Source: an uncultured Acholeplasmatales bacterium
GTDB taxonomy: Bacteria > Bacillota_I > Bacilli_A > Acholeplasmatales > Anaeroplasmataceae
Length of the DNA: 39,741 nucleotides
Assembly (NCBI GenBank): GCA_944324795.1
Contig: CALUXR010000018.1
Coordinates: 1 to 39,741, forward strand
Reading direction: 5' to 3'
The notes below the pieces were generated by a model that was given only the letters and a program-made list of their open reading frames with translations, was not told where the DNA came from and did no database searches. Positions 28,047-35,800 of this stretch are shown piece after piece. A program made the position numbers and the translations under genes. How positions within the stretch are numbered: the first letter of the stretch is position 1; every line of letters begins with the position of its first letter.

Positions 28047-28886
28047 TTATATTGCAATTACATTAGTAACAAATAAAATAATTAAAATTATACCTAAAAT
28101 GATTCTATAAATACCAAATATCTTAAAGTCATGTTTCTTAATATATTTCATTAATAATTTAATGACTAACATACTAACAACAAAAGCTACTAATAAACCA
28201 ACAATTAAAAAGATAATTTGATTTGTGGTAATAGTATTATCTATGAAGAATTTGATACCTTTTAATAAACTAGCTCCAAGCATAACAGGAATAGATAAAA
28301 AGAAACTAAATTCTGCAGATACCGTTCTATTACAACCAATAAGCATAGCCCCTAAAATTGTAACTCCACTTCTTGAAGTACCTGGTATTAAAGATAGAAG
28401 TTGAATAAAACCAATTATTAAAGCAGTTGAGATAGTTAAATCTTTCATATCATTAATTTTAAAATTTCTTTTTTTATTAAATATTTCAATAACTATAAAT
28501 AAAATACCATATATTATTAATGTTATACTTACAGTTATTGAATTATATAAATGTTCATTTAACCAATCATCAAATAATAATCCTATTACTGCTGCCGGAA
28601 GACAAGCAACAATGACTTTTAACCAAATAAGCCAAGTATTTTTCTTAACTTCTACATCTTTATTTTTACCAAAGGGCCAAAGCTTATTAAAAAAACAAAT
28701 TATAACTGCTATTATTGCTCCTAGCTGAATAGCTACTAAAAAGAAATCCCAAAAAGCTATTCCATAAGTTTCTTTAACATCAAGTAAAGATTCTAAAATG
28801 ATCATATGACCAGTAGATGATACCGGTAACCATTCTGTTATACCTTCTATTATTCCAAATAAAATACTTTTTAAAATATCAATCAT
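28047..28886 (-). CDS. uppP: Undecaprenyl-diphosphate phosphatase
   Basis: This 279-residue BacA/UppP-type membrane enzyme recycles undecaprenyl diphosphate to the monophosphate carrier used for cell-wall and surface-polymer synthesis. The two family motifs are present: GIIEGITEWLPVSSTGH near residue 12 and IPGTSRSGVTIL near residue 165, with its catalytic Ser/Arg. Its presence argues that the cell makes peptidoglycan or a similar undecaprenol-linked polymer, unlike true mycoplasmas. ATG follows TAGGAGGATATT, with the upstream stop fused to the ribosome site. Confidence 0.96.
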   Translation of the reverse strand: MIDILKSILFGIIEGITEWLPVSSTGHMIILESLLDVKETYGIAFWDFFLVAIQLGAIIAVIICFFNKLWPFGKNKDVEVKKNTWLIWLKVIVACLPAAVIGLLFDDWLNEHLYNSITVSITLIIYGILFIVIEIFNKKRNFKINDMKDLTISTALIIGFIQLLSLIPGTSRSGVTILGAMLIGCNRTVSAEFSFFLSIPVMLGASLLKGIKFFIDNTITTNQIIFLIVGLLVAFVVSMLVIKLLMKYIKKHDFKIFGIYRIILGIILIILFVTNVIAI

Positions 28887-28895
28887 AATATCCTC

Positions 28896-30428
28896 CTATA
28901 ACATTGGGGCAAATATTCTAAGTAAAAAAGCAAAAAATTTAGCAAGTGGATTTCTACTATTCCAATCATCTAAAGTATAATTATAGCTTTCACTTATCGC
29001 CTTTAAAAAATCATCTGTCATTTTCTTTATTTCTTCATCATGCATAATGACTACACCACATTCATAGTGTAAAAATAAACTTCTATAATCCATATTAATT
29101 GTTCCACAAAAAGCATATTTATCATCAACTATAATGTTTTTAGCATGATTAAATCCAGGTGTAAATTCATAGATTTTAACACCACTTTTTAATAACTTTT
29201 TATAATGCGCTCTTGTAAACATAAATACAGTTTTTTTATCCGGTATCTTTGGAACTAAAACTTTAACATCAACACCACTTTTACTAGCTAAACATATCGC
29301 ATTTAACATTTCATCATCAATAATTAAATACGGTGTTGAAATATAAAGACTTTTAGTTGCAGTATTAATTAAACTTTGAAATACATCATATGCAGTATGG
29401 GTATCTGTATTAGGACCATCAGAAAAAGGAATAACATAATTATTTGTATATTCATTAATATTATTAGCTAAATGTTCTCTAATTTTTATTTCTTCTTTTG
29501 TTGATGTATACCACATCTCTACAAACATAGCTAAAAAACTATAAGTGGCTTCACCATCTAAGAAAACAGCATTATCACGCCAAAATCCAAATCTTTCTTT
29601 TAAATGAATATATTCATCTGCTAAATTATCGCCACCACAATATGAATATCTACCATCAATAATACAAATCTTTCTATGATCTCTGTAATTAAAGGCTGGA
29701 TTGATATTTAAACCAAGTGGTTCATATACTGCTAATTTTAAATTTGGAATATTTATTAGTCTATTAATTGTTTTATTAGATAACGCTCTTTTAGAACCTA
29801 TATCATCATATAATATTTTTATCTCAATTCCTTTTTCACCAAGTACTTCTAAAACATCCATTAATTCATTTAATAATTTACCATCTGATAAAATAAAATA
29901 TTCTAAATAAACATATTTTTTAGCTTTTTTAATTGATTCTATCATATGTTTATGCTTAATACTTGCATCTTTAAAAAATAAAACTTTAGTATTATTATAT
30001 GTAGGATAATATGAATCTTCATATATTAATTTAGCCATTCTGTTAACAAAACTATCAGAATCATTATAAAATCTAAATACTTCTTTTTTATGTTCATTTA
30101 ATAATTTTTCTAATTTTCTTCTTTTTCTTTTTGGTAGTCTTTTAGCTGTAGAATTAGAAAAATATAATAAAGAAAAGAAGAAAGGTAAAATAAATATCAA
30201 AGTTATCCAAGTCACTTTATAACTTGCCTGAGCATCGCTATTTATTATATGTAATGATACTAATACTGCTAAAACTATACCTAAAACATATAATAAAGAG
30301 GAATTTTGAAAACTGCCAGCTACCGCAAAATAATAAAGCATTATTTGTAAAATAAAGACAATTATAACAATAATTAGATATATTATTTTCTTCCATATTG
30401 GAGTTGTAACTCGTTCATTTTGTAGCAT
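28896..30428 (-). CDS. cls: Cardiolipin synthase, phospholipase D family
   Basis: This 510-residue protein has hydrophobic N-terminal segments (about residues 12-85) and two HKD catalytic motifs, HRKICIIDGRYSYCGGDN and HAKNIIVDDKYAFCGTIN. It joins two phosphatidylglycerols into cardiolipin. The stop TAG is part of the uppP ribosome site, so the two are probably translated from one message. ATG follows GAGGTGAAATT. An intrinsic hairpin lies immediately upstream (30444-30469), with no room for a promoter between. Confidence 0.93.
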   Translation of the reverse strand: MLQNERVTTPIWKKIIYLIIVIIVFILQIMLYYFAVAGSFQNSSLLYVLGIVLAVLVSLHIINSDAQASYKVTWITLIFILPFFFSLLYFSNSTAKRLPKRKRRKLEKLLNEHKKEVFRFYNDSDSFVNRMAKLIYEDSYYPTYNNTKVLFFKDASIKHKHMIESIKKAKKYVYLEYFILSDGKLLNELMDVLEVLGEKGIEIKILYDDIGSKRALSNKTINRLINIPNLKLAVYEPLGLNINPAFNYRDHRKICIIDGRYSYCGGDNLADEYIHLKERFGFWRDNAVFLDGEATYSFLAMFVEMWYTSTKEEIKIREHLANNINEYTNNYVIPFSDGPNTDTHTAYDVFQSLINTATKSLYISTPYLIIDDEMLNAICLASKSGVDVKVLVPKIPDKKTVFMFTRAHYKKLLKSGVKIYEFTPGFNHAKNIIVDDKYAFCGTINMDYRSLFLHYECGVVIMHDEEIKKMTDDFLKAISESYNYTLDDWNSRNPLAKFFAFLLRIFAPML

Positions 30429-30443
30429 AATTTCACCTCTAAA

Positions 30444-30469
30444 AACAAAAAAGAGGTTTAGCCCTCTTT
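30444..30469 (-). terminator. Terminator or attenuator between the lipoprotein gene and cls
   Basis: AAAGAGG (30450-30456) pairs with CCTCTTT (30463-30469) around a 6-base loop, followed by TTTTTTGTTTTT on the minus strand. It ends about ten bases before the cls ribosome site, so cls needs read-through or a promoter inside the lipoprotein gene. Confidence 0.85.
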
Positions 30470-31192
30470 CTTAATATCAATTATTGATGAACCATTTGTT
30501 TCAAGATTAATTTGTGAGAAATTATCTTTTAAATTACTACTTGTTAGTTCATTATTTACTGCATAAGTAAGTTCATAATATACAGGTACTAAAGCATAAG
30601 AATGTAATGTTTGGGCTGCTTCACTACCTTCTTTTGCTAGATAATAATTTACTTCTACAGGCATATATAAAACAGCTAAACTTCTATTTTGACCTTCAAC
30701 ATAAGCTAAACCTTCAAGCTCAGAATTAGGAACAGTAGTTGTTAATTCTAAAGGATTTACATCAATATTTGTAAACATTCCTTTTATTACATCTTTAGAT
30801 TGATTTATTTGACTAGCTACTCCATTTAAATCCATACCACTATATAATGTTAGATAAATAATAGATAAACTTCTAAATAAATCATGATGCCAATTATCAC
30901 CATTATTATTTCCATTATAAACTTGATTTTCTAAATCAATAACTACATACCGTGAACTATTAGTAACGTCTTTAGGTAAAAATATTTCTAAACCTGTATC
31001 ATTTACACTTCCTCTATTAATAAGAGGAGTATCTGTTGTACTAAGTACATCTCTACTTAACCAACTTTTAACAATTTCTTTACTACTGTCAACATCTGTA
31101 TCGTGTAATGAATAATCTATTTCCGTTTTATTACATGAAGCTAAACTAAAAGCAATTAATATACAAATTAAAAAAGATAATATTTTCTTCAT
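30458..31192 (-). CDS. Lipoprotein, unknown function
   Basis: The start is ATG at 31192, behind GAAAGGAAGAG. It gives a 244-residue protein with signal MKKILSFLICILIAFSLASC. A reading from 31237 would add 15 charged residues before the signal and is unlikely. The mature part has no family I recognise. It contains a SLAVLYMPVEVNYYLAKEGS segment and is predicted soluble and extracellular. The stop codon overlaps the stem of the terminator. Confidence 0.75.
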   Translation of the reverse strand: MKKILSFLICILIAFSLASCNKTEIDYSLHDTDVDSSKEIVKSWLSRDVLSTTDTPLINRGSVNDTGLEIFLPKDVTNSSRYVVIDLENQVYNGNNNGDNWHHDLFRSLSIIYLTLYSGMDLNGVASQINQSKDVIKGMFTNIDVNPLELTTTVPNSELEGLAYVEGQNRSLAVLYMPVEVNYYLAKEGSEAAQTLHSYALVPVYYELTYAVNNELTSSNLKDNFSQINLETNGSSIIDIKKEG

Positions 31193-31256
31193 TTTTCTCT
31201 TCCTTTCAAAAAGCTTTATAATTTTATCATATTTCAAAAAATAAAGAAAGCTTTTA

Positions 31257-32183
31257 CTATTTATTTTCTTCTTTTTTCGCTCGAGGATGAGCTAAAATAT
31301 ATTGTTTTTTTAAATTTTCATATGTTATATGTGTATATATTTGCGTAGTAGATAAATTAACATGCCCAAGTAATTCCTGAACACTTCTTAAATCAGCCCC
31401 ATTATTTAATAAACTTGTCGCAAAACTATGTCTTAACATATGTGGTGAGACATGAAATGTTTCTTCACAATTTTTAATAACTTTATCAAGAATTACTCTA
31501 ACTCCTCTTGGTGTTAAACTTGTTCCTTTATTATTTAAAAATAAAGTTCTATTTAATTCGTTATCACTTTTAGCTAATAAAGCAATTCTTTCATTATTTA
31601 TATAATGTATTAAATCATCTCTTATTTCATCATATATTAAAACAATTCTTTCTTTAGAACCTTTACCAAAAACTTTAATTTCTAAATTTATTAAATCTAA
31701 ATCAGTTGTTTTTAAACTACATAATTCACTAACTCTTAATCCTGTAGCATATAATAAAGAAATTATTAAATAATCTCTAAAACCTAATGTCGTATTTTTA
31801 TTACAAGCATTTAGCATTAAAACAATTTCTTTTTCTTTAATTATTTTAGGTAATCTTTTAGGTTTTTTTAAACTATTAATATTTAAAAAATAATTATTAT
31901 CAACAATATTTTCACTAACTAAATAATTATAAAAACTCCTTAAAGAAGCCATTTTTCTATTAACAGAATTAACAGAATCACCAATATTATTTAAATGTGA
32001 TATAAAAGCTTTACTACATCTATCATTGCGAATAGTTAAAATATCTTTACTAAATTTTTCTTGTTTTACAAATAAACTAAATTCAATAATATCATTATAA
32101 TAAGATATAATTGTATTTTTAGAATAATTTAGAACATTAGTTAAATATTCTATATATTTATTAATTGCTTCTTCTTCTTTCAT
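31257..32183 (-). CDS. Tyrosine recombinase, XerC/XerD type
   Basis: This 308-residue protein has an N-terminal SAM-like core-binding domain (about residues 1-90) and a C-terminal catalytic domain. The active-site residues are visible: Arg in ATGLRVSELCSL, a Lys in a KVFGKGSKER segment, HMLRHSFAT, LLGH and the nucleophile Tyr in TTQIYTHI. Xer recombinases resolve chromosome dimers at dif. With no phage or transposon genes nearby, and with trmFO upstream (the trmFO-xer order is also known from other Firmicutes), a housekeeping role is likely. XerC or XerD cannot be decided. The first 23 bases overlap trmFO. Confidence 0.92.
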   Translation of the reverse strand: MKEEEAINKYIEYLTNVLNYSKNTIISYYNDIIEFSLFVKQEKFSKDILTIRNDRCSKAFISHLNNIGDSVNSVNRKMASLRSFYNYLVSENIVDNNYFLNINSLKKPKRLPKIIKEKEIVLMLNACNKNTTLGFRDYLIISLLYATGLRVSELCSLKTTDLDLINLEIKVFGKGSKERIVLIYDEIRDDLIHYINNERIALLAKSDNELNRTLFLNNKGTSLTPRGVRVILDKVIKNCEETFHVSPHMLRHSFATSLLNNGADLRSVQELLGHVNLSTTQIYTHITYENLKKQYILAHPRAKKEENK

Positions 32184-33465
32184 AAAGGTCTTTCACCTCT
32201 TTTATCATATTTAAGGCTCTAATACCATATTCTTTTTTACGTTCTTTTTTCGAAACATTTTCTAAAGGCGTTACAATCCCAAAATTGGCATTCATAGGTT
32301 GAAAGTTTTCTTGAGGACTAGAAATATAATTTAATAAAGAACCAATAATCGTTTCATTTGGGAAAGTTAATAATTCTTTATTTAAAATTAATAAATCTAA
32401 ATTTAGAGCCGCAACAAGTCCTGTAGCGAAACTTTCAACATAACCTTCAACCCCACTAATTTGACCGGCAAAAAAGATGTTTTTATATTTTTTAGTTTGT
32501 AATGTGTTATTTAAAATTTTAGGGGCATTAATATATGTATTTTTATGGATTCTACCATATTTTGCAAATCTAACATTTTCAAGTCCTGGAATTAAACTAA
32601 ACACTCTTTTTTGTTCACCAAATTTTAAATGAGTCTGAAAACCAACCATATTATACATCGTTTTACTTACATCATCTTGACGAAGTTGAACGACCGCATA
32701 AGGACTAAAGCCAGTTGGTGTTTTTAAACCAACCGGTTTCATTGGTCCAAATGTTAAAGTTTTAGGTCCTCTTTGAGCCATAACTTCAATAGGCATACAA
32801 GCTTCAAACACCTTAATTTCAAAATCTGGTGTTTCAACCATACTAGCATTAATTAGTTCATTATAAAATAGATCAAATTCTTCTTTAGTTAAAGGACAAT
32901 TTAGGTAATCAGCAGTTCCTTTATCATAACGTGATTTAAAATAAGCTTTATTATAATCTATACTATCAGCATAAATGATAGGAGCTTGAGCATCATAAAA
33001 ATAAAAATCATCTAAACCAAATAATTCTTTTATATTATTCGCTAAAGTATCACTTGTTAAAGGGCCTGTCGCAATAATTGTATAATCATTAGGATCAATT
33101 TTACTTACTTCTTCATTTATTATTTTAATATTAGGCATATTTTTAATTTTAGTAGTTATATACAAACTGAAACCTTCTCTATCTACAGCTAAACTAGCCC
33201 CAGCAGGGACACTATTTTTTAAAGCTGCTTCCATTATTAGTGAATCAAATTCTTGCATTTCAGCTTTTAAAATACCACATGCATTCTCTAAACTAGCTGA
33301 TTTTAGACTATTTGAACAAACTAATTCACCTAATTTATCTGTTTGATGAGCTGGAGTCATTTTTTGAGGTCTCATTTCATATAATAATACTTCATAACCT
33401 CTTTTAGCTAATTGATAAGCAGCCTCGCTGCCAGCTAAACCTCCACCAATAATTTTAATTTTCAT
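32161..33465 (-). CDS. trmFO: Folate/FAD-dependent tRNA (uracil-54) methyltransferase
   Basis: This 434-residue protein uses methylene-tetrahydrofolate and FADH2 to make ribothymidine 54 in the T-loop of tRNAs. The FAD-binding GGGLAGSEAAYQLAKRG lies at the N-terminus. Typical TrmFO segments follow: LVCSNSLKS, CGILKAEM, VPAGASLAVDREGF, and GQISGVEGYVES near the C-terminus. ATG at 33465 follows GGAGGCTAGAG; the upstream in-frame ATG at 33513 lies inside ung. It overlaps ung by 11 bases and the recombinase by 23, indicating a tightly packed operon. Confidence 0.96.
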   Translation of the reverse strand: MKIKIIGGGLAGSEAAYQLAKRGYEVLLYEMRPQKMTPAHQTDKLGELVCSNSLKSASLENACGILKAEMQEFDSLIMEAALKNSVPAGASLAVDREGFSLYITTKIKNMPNIKIINEEVSKIDPNDYTIIATGPLTSDTLANNIKELFGLDDFYFYDAQAPIIYADSIDYNKAYFKSRYDKGTADYLNCPLTKEEFDLFYNELINASMVETPDFEIKVFEACMPIEVMAQRGPKTLTFGPMKPVGLKTPTGFSPYAVVQLRQDDVSKTMYNMVGFQTHLKFGEQKRVFSLIPGLENVRFAKYGRIHKNTYINAPKILNNTLQTKKYKNIFFAGQISGVEGYVESFATGLVAALNLDLLILNKELLTFPNETIIGSLLNYISSPQENFQPMNANFGIVTPLENVSKKERKKEYGIRALNMIKEVKDLYERRRSN

Positions 33466-34132
33466 CTCTAGCCTCCAAATAATCTTTTTTAATCCAATAA
33501 ATAGGGGATTCATTATTTTTAATTAAGAAATCATTACATTTACTGAAAGGTTTACTACCAAAAAAACCTCTAGATGCTGAAAGTGGGGAAGGATGTACCC
33601 CTCTTATAATATAATGATTAGGATTATTTAAATAAATACTTTTTTTTATTGCGAAATTTCCCCAAAGTATAAAAACTAAAGGTCTACTAATATTATTTAA
33701 TAATTTAATAATATTATCAGTAAAAATTTGCCAACCAAAACTTTGATGACTATTAGCTAATCCTTCTTCTACAGTTAAAGTAGAATTTAATAATAATACT
33801 CCTTGTTTTGCTAGATATGATAAATCGCCATCTTGACTAAAGCTCTTTCCTAAATCACTTGCCATTTCTTTATAAATATTAATTAGACTTGGTGGTAATT
33901 TAGAACAGTCGACACTAAAAGAAAGCCCATTAGCTTGTCCTAATTCATGATATGGATCTTGACCTAAAATAACAACTTTAACCTTATCTAAAGGACATAA
34001 AGATAAAGCTCTATAAATATAATTATAAGGTGGAAAACAAGTAGTTTTATTATATGCTTCAATTACTTTTTTCTTTAGATCTATATAATAATCTTTTTTA
34101 CTTTCTTCTTCTATAAACGTTTTCCAATCCAT
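33455..34132 (-). CDS. ung: Uracil-DNA glycosylase, family 1
   Basis: This 225-residue enzyme removes uracil from DNA. The catalytic water-activating motif GQDPYHELGQANGLSFSV and the HPSPLSASRGFFGSKPF minor-groove loop are present, and length fits the family. ATG at 34132 has GGAGGT eight bases upstream; the in-frame TTG at 34141 is too close to that site. The gene overlaps the end of the upstream membrane-protein gene by 35 bases. Confidence 0.96.
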   Translation of the reverse strand: MDWKTFIEEESKKDYYIDLKKKVIEAYNKTTCFPPYNYIYRALSLCPLDKVKVVILGQDPYHELGQANGLSFSVDCSKLPPSLINIYKEMASDLGKSFSQDGDLSYLAKQGVLLLNSTLTVEEGLANSHQSFGWQIFTDNIIKLLNNISRPLVFILWGNFAIKKSIYLNNPNHYIIRGVHPSPLSASRGFFGSKPFSKCNDFLIKNNESPIYWIKKDYLEARDEN

Positions 34133-35018
34133 TAATACCAACCTCCATAGTCAAAATAGTTTTATCTTTAATCGCTCTTCTTATCATACTTATACCAATT
34201 ATTAAAGTAAGTATTGTAACAATAAAACCAGTAAGAAAAACTAATTCTTCATTTTTTTGTTTTAAACTCTCATCACCAAAATTATCAAGCATCATCGACG
34301 CTAAAGCAACCATTGATACTAAAACCTCAGCTAAATTAATATTTCTTAAAGCTATTGTAAGTAAACTTTTAGTTTTATGAGCTTTACTTGCATTAAAAAT
34401 ACCTAAAATTAATTTATAAAATGTAATTGCAGCAATTACGATAACATGAATTTTAGCATATCGATAATTAAAGTTTGAACCGACCATTTCTCTAACAGCA
34501 ACATATAAGTAAAGTGGTAAAAAACAAAGTAAAATGCCACATATCTTATGAACATTAATTATTTTTTCTTCATTATATCCATATTTATAATATATGTATA
34601 ATGTTATTTCTCTAGCTAGAAATAATAATGTATAATAAATTGTTAAAGATAAAAACCAATAGTTAAACCTAAATACAGTAAAACCTAAATAATAAGCTAA
34701 CATTCCAAGATTAATTAATAAAGAGCCTAAGGCAAATATAGCTGTTCTAAAATCATATTCTTTTATTATTTTTCTAGTAAATTTATTTTTTTTTAAAATG
34801 TTTTTAGTTTCATCTTTAATAAATTTAAATTTAGTAATAAGAGAATATAGGCTAAATAATAATAAAAATAAAGTTAAAGCATAAATAATATATTTATAGG
34901 CTCGATCAATTTTAATTAGATTATAATAAAGCAATATTGATAAAGCTATAGTTATTAAACTAAAAAAGAATGTTATATAATAAATTAACAACCATGTTCT
35001 TTTTATCTTATTAATCAT
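34098..35018 (-). CDS. Eight-helix membrane protein, unknown function
   Basis: The product is about 306 residues, starting at ATG 35018 behind GAGGTGAAAAGC; a GTG at 35027 is part of the ribosome site. About eight membrane helices are seen across its length, with a basic loop KFIKDETKNILKKNK after the second. I do not recognise the family. It overlaps ung, so it is probably the first gene of the ung-trmFO-xer operon. Confidence 0.75.
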   Translation of the reverse strand: MINKIKRTWLLIYYITFFFSLITIALSILLYYNLIKIDRAYKYIIYALTLFLLLFSLYSLITKFKFIKDETKNILKKNKFTRKIIKEYDFRTAIFALGSLLINLGMLAYYLGFTVFRFNYWFLSLTIYYTLLFLAREITLYIYYKYGYNEEKIINVHKICGILLCFLPLYLYVAVREMVGSNFNYRYAKIHVIVIAAITFYKLILGIFNASKAHKTKSLLTIALRNINLAEVLVSMVALASMMLDNFGDESLKQKNEELVFLTGFIVTILTLIIGISMIRRAIKDKTILTMEVGINGLENVYRRRK

Positions 35019-35043
35019 GCTTTTCACCTCACATCCATAAAAA

Positions 35044-35058
35044 TTTACCTCGCCATTT
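35044..35058 (-). repeat. 15-bp direct repeat flanking the operon promoter, copy 1
   Basis: The plus-strand pattern TTTACCTCGCCATTT recurs with one mismatch at 35133-35147, 89 bp away. The pair brackets the predicted promoter of the membrane-protein/ung operon. Function unknown. Confidence 0.55.
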
Positions 35059-35089
35059 TTGTTTTACATATTTTTTTGTTAACATATAA

Positions 35090-35118
35090 ATTATAGCTTA
35101 TTTAAAAGGTTTTTAAGT
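35090..35118 (-). promoter_or_regulatory. Weak promoter candidate of the membrane-protein/ung operon
   Basis: Perfect TATAAT (35090-35095) with ACTTAA at the -35 position (35113-35118) and a 17-base spacer. The poor -35 keeps this tentative. Confidence 0.45.
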
Positions 35119-35132
35119 ATAAATTATAATTT

Positions 35133-35147
35133 TTTATCTCGCCATTT
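35133..35147 (-). repeat. 15-bp direct repeat flanking the operon promoter, copy 2
   Basis: TTTATCTCGCCATTT on the plus strand, one mismatch from 35044-35058. See copy 1. Confidence 0.55.
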
Positions 35148-35168
35148 ATTTCACTTTCTATAATAACT

Positions 35169-35408
35169 TTATATCAATATAACCCATATACCTCCTTTTT
35201 TTGACGTTTTTTCCTCAATTAAATTCAAATCTTTCAACTCTTTTATTAATCTATCTACAGTACGCTCTGATTTATTAATTTTTAAGGCTAGTTCTTTTCT
35301 TGTAATACTTGCATCATTCTTAATTAACTCAAAGACTTTTAATGCATTAACAGAAAGACGTGTTTCTTTATCTTCTTTTTTAATATCATTATAATTTAAA
35401 TTAAACAA
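35169..35408 (-). pseudogene. Winged helix-turn-helix fragment, probable remnant
   Basis: The readable 79 residues begin at TTG with no ribosome site. They contain an HTH core (ITRKELALKINKSERTVDRL) and a wing ending GGIWVILI. The frame stays open upstream to about 35456 (PQVDILNTAVKIS...), so this is the C-terminal end of a larger protein. It resembles the winged-helix tail of AlbA_2/Schlafen-type ATP-binding regulators. No catalytic part remains. A functional small DNA-binding protein is a less likely alternative. Confidence 0.6.
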
Positions 35409-35519
35409 ACTTATCTTTACTGCCGTATTTAAAATATCAACTTGTGGTTTTTTAATTTAGTTCTTTCTAATTTACTCTATCATTAATTTTGTTTATTTAC
35501 AACAATATTTTTATATTTT

Positions 35520-35548
35520 AAAGAAAAAAGAGGAATTTAATCCTCTTT
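35520..35548 (-). terminator. Terminator of the split pyruvate formate-lyase operon
   Basis: AAAGAGGA (35527-35534) pairs with TCCTCTTT (35541-35548) around a 6-base loop, with six T's and a T-rich tail on the minus strand, right after the glycyl-radical subunit. Confidence 0.92.
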
Positions 35549-35555
35549 AACATAT

Positions 35556-35786
35556 CTACATTGATTCATGAATAGTACGACGAATTACATCATCTTGTTG
35601 TTCTTTTGTTAATTTAATAAAATTAACAGCATAACCTGATACTCTAATTGTAAGTTGTGGATATTTTTCAGGATGTTTTTGAGCATCTAATAATGTTTCA
35701 CGATTAAATACATTAACATTTAAATGATATCCTCCATCAGCTACATAAGTATCTAACATTTGGACTAAATTATCTACTCTTGACAT
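35556..35786 (-). CDS. Autonomous glycyl-radical subunit of a split pyruvate formate-lyase
   Basis: This 76-residue protein corresponds to the C-terminal end of PflB. It includes [20 protein letters not shown] and RVSGYAVNF, with Gly51 as the radical site. The companion gene lacks this segment. Its own strong ribosome site AGGAGG, seven bases from ATG, overlaps the stop codon of the large subunit. The reading frame differs from the large gene by one base. It is shorter than the spare-part protein YfiD/GrcA (about 127 residues) and has no extra N-terminal domain. Inference: a required second subunit that must be activated by a PFL-activating enzyme (radical SAM). No pflA is in the window. Confidence 0.93.
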   Translation of the reverse strand: MSRVDNLVQMLDTYVADGGYHLNVNVFNRETLLDAQKHPEKYPQLTIRVSGYAVNFIKLTKEQQDDVIRRTIHESM

Positions 35787-35790
35787 ATCT

Positions 35791-35800
35791 TTTCCTCCTA
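35791..35800 (-). promoter_or_regulatory. Ribosome site fused to the stop codon between the two PFL subunits
   Basis: The minus strand reads TAGGAGGAAA: the large subunit's TAG supplies the first bases of AGGAGG, seven bases before ATG. This arrangement favours coupled translation and equal subunit amounts, and argues that the split is a working gene design. Confidence 0.85.

Noticed and set aside
31257-32183. The Xer-type recombinase as evidence of a mobile element
   Set aside because: It overlaps trmFO in a housekeeping operon, with no attachment sites, phage or transposon genes nearby.
35786-35800. The pflB split as a simple sequencing frameshift
   Set aside because: The downstream piece has an ideal AGGAGG site seven bases from ATG, and both parts end and begin cleanly with total length preserved. 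A chance frameshift would not create this.
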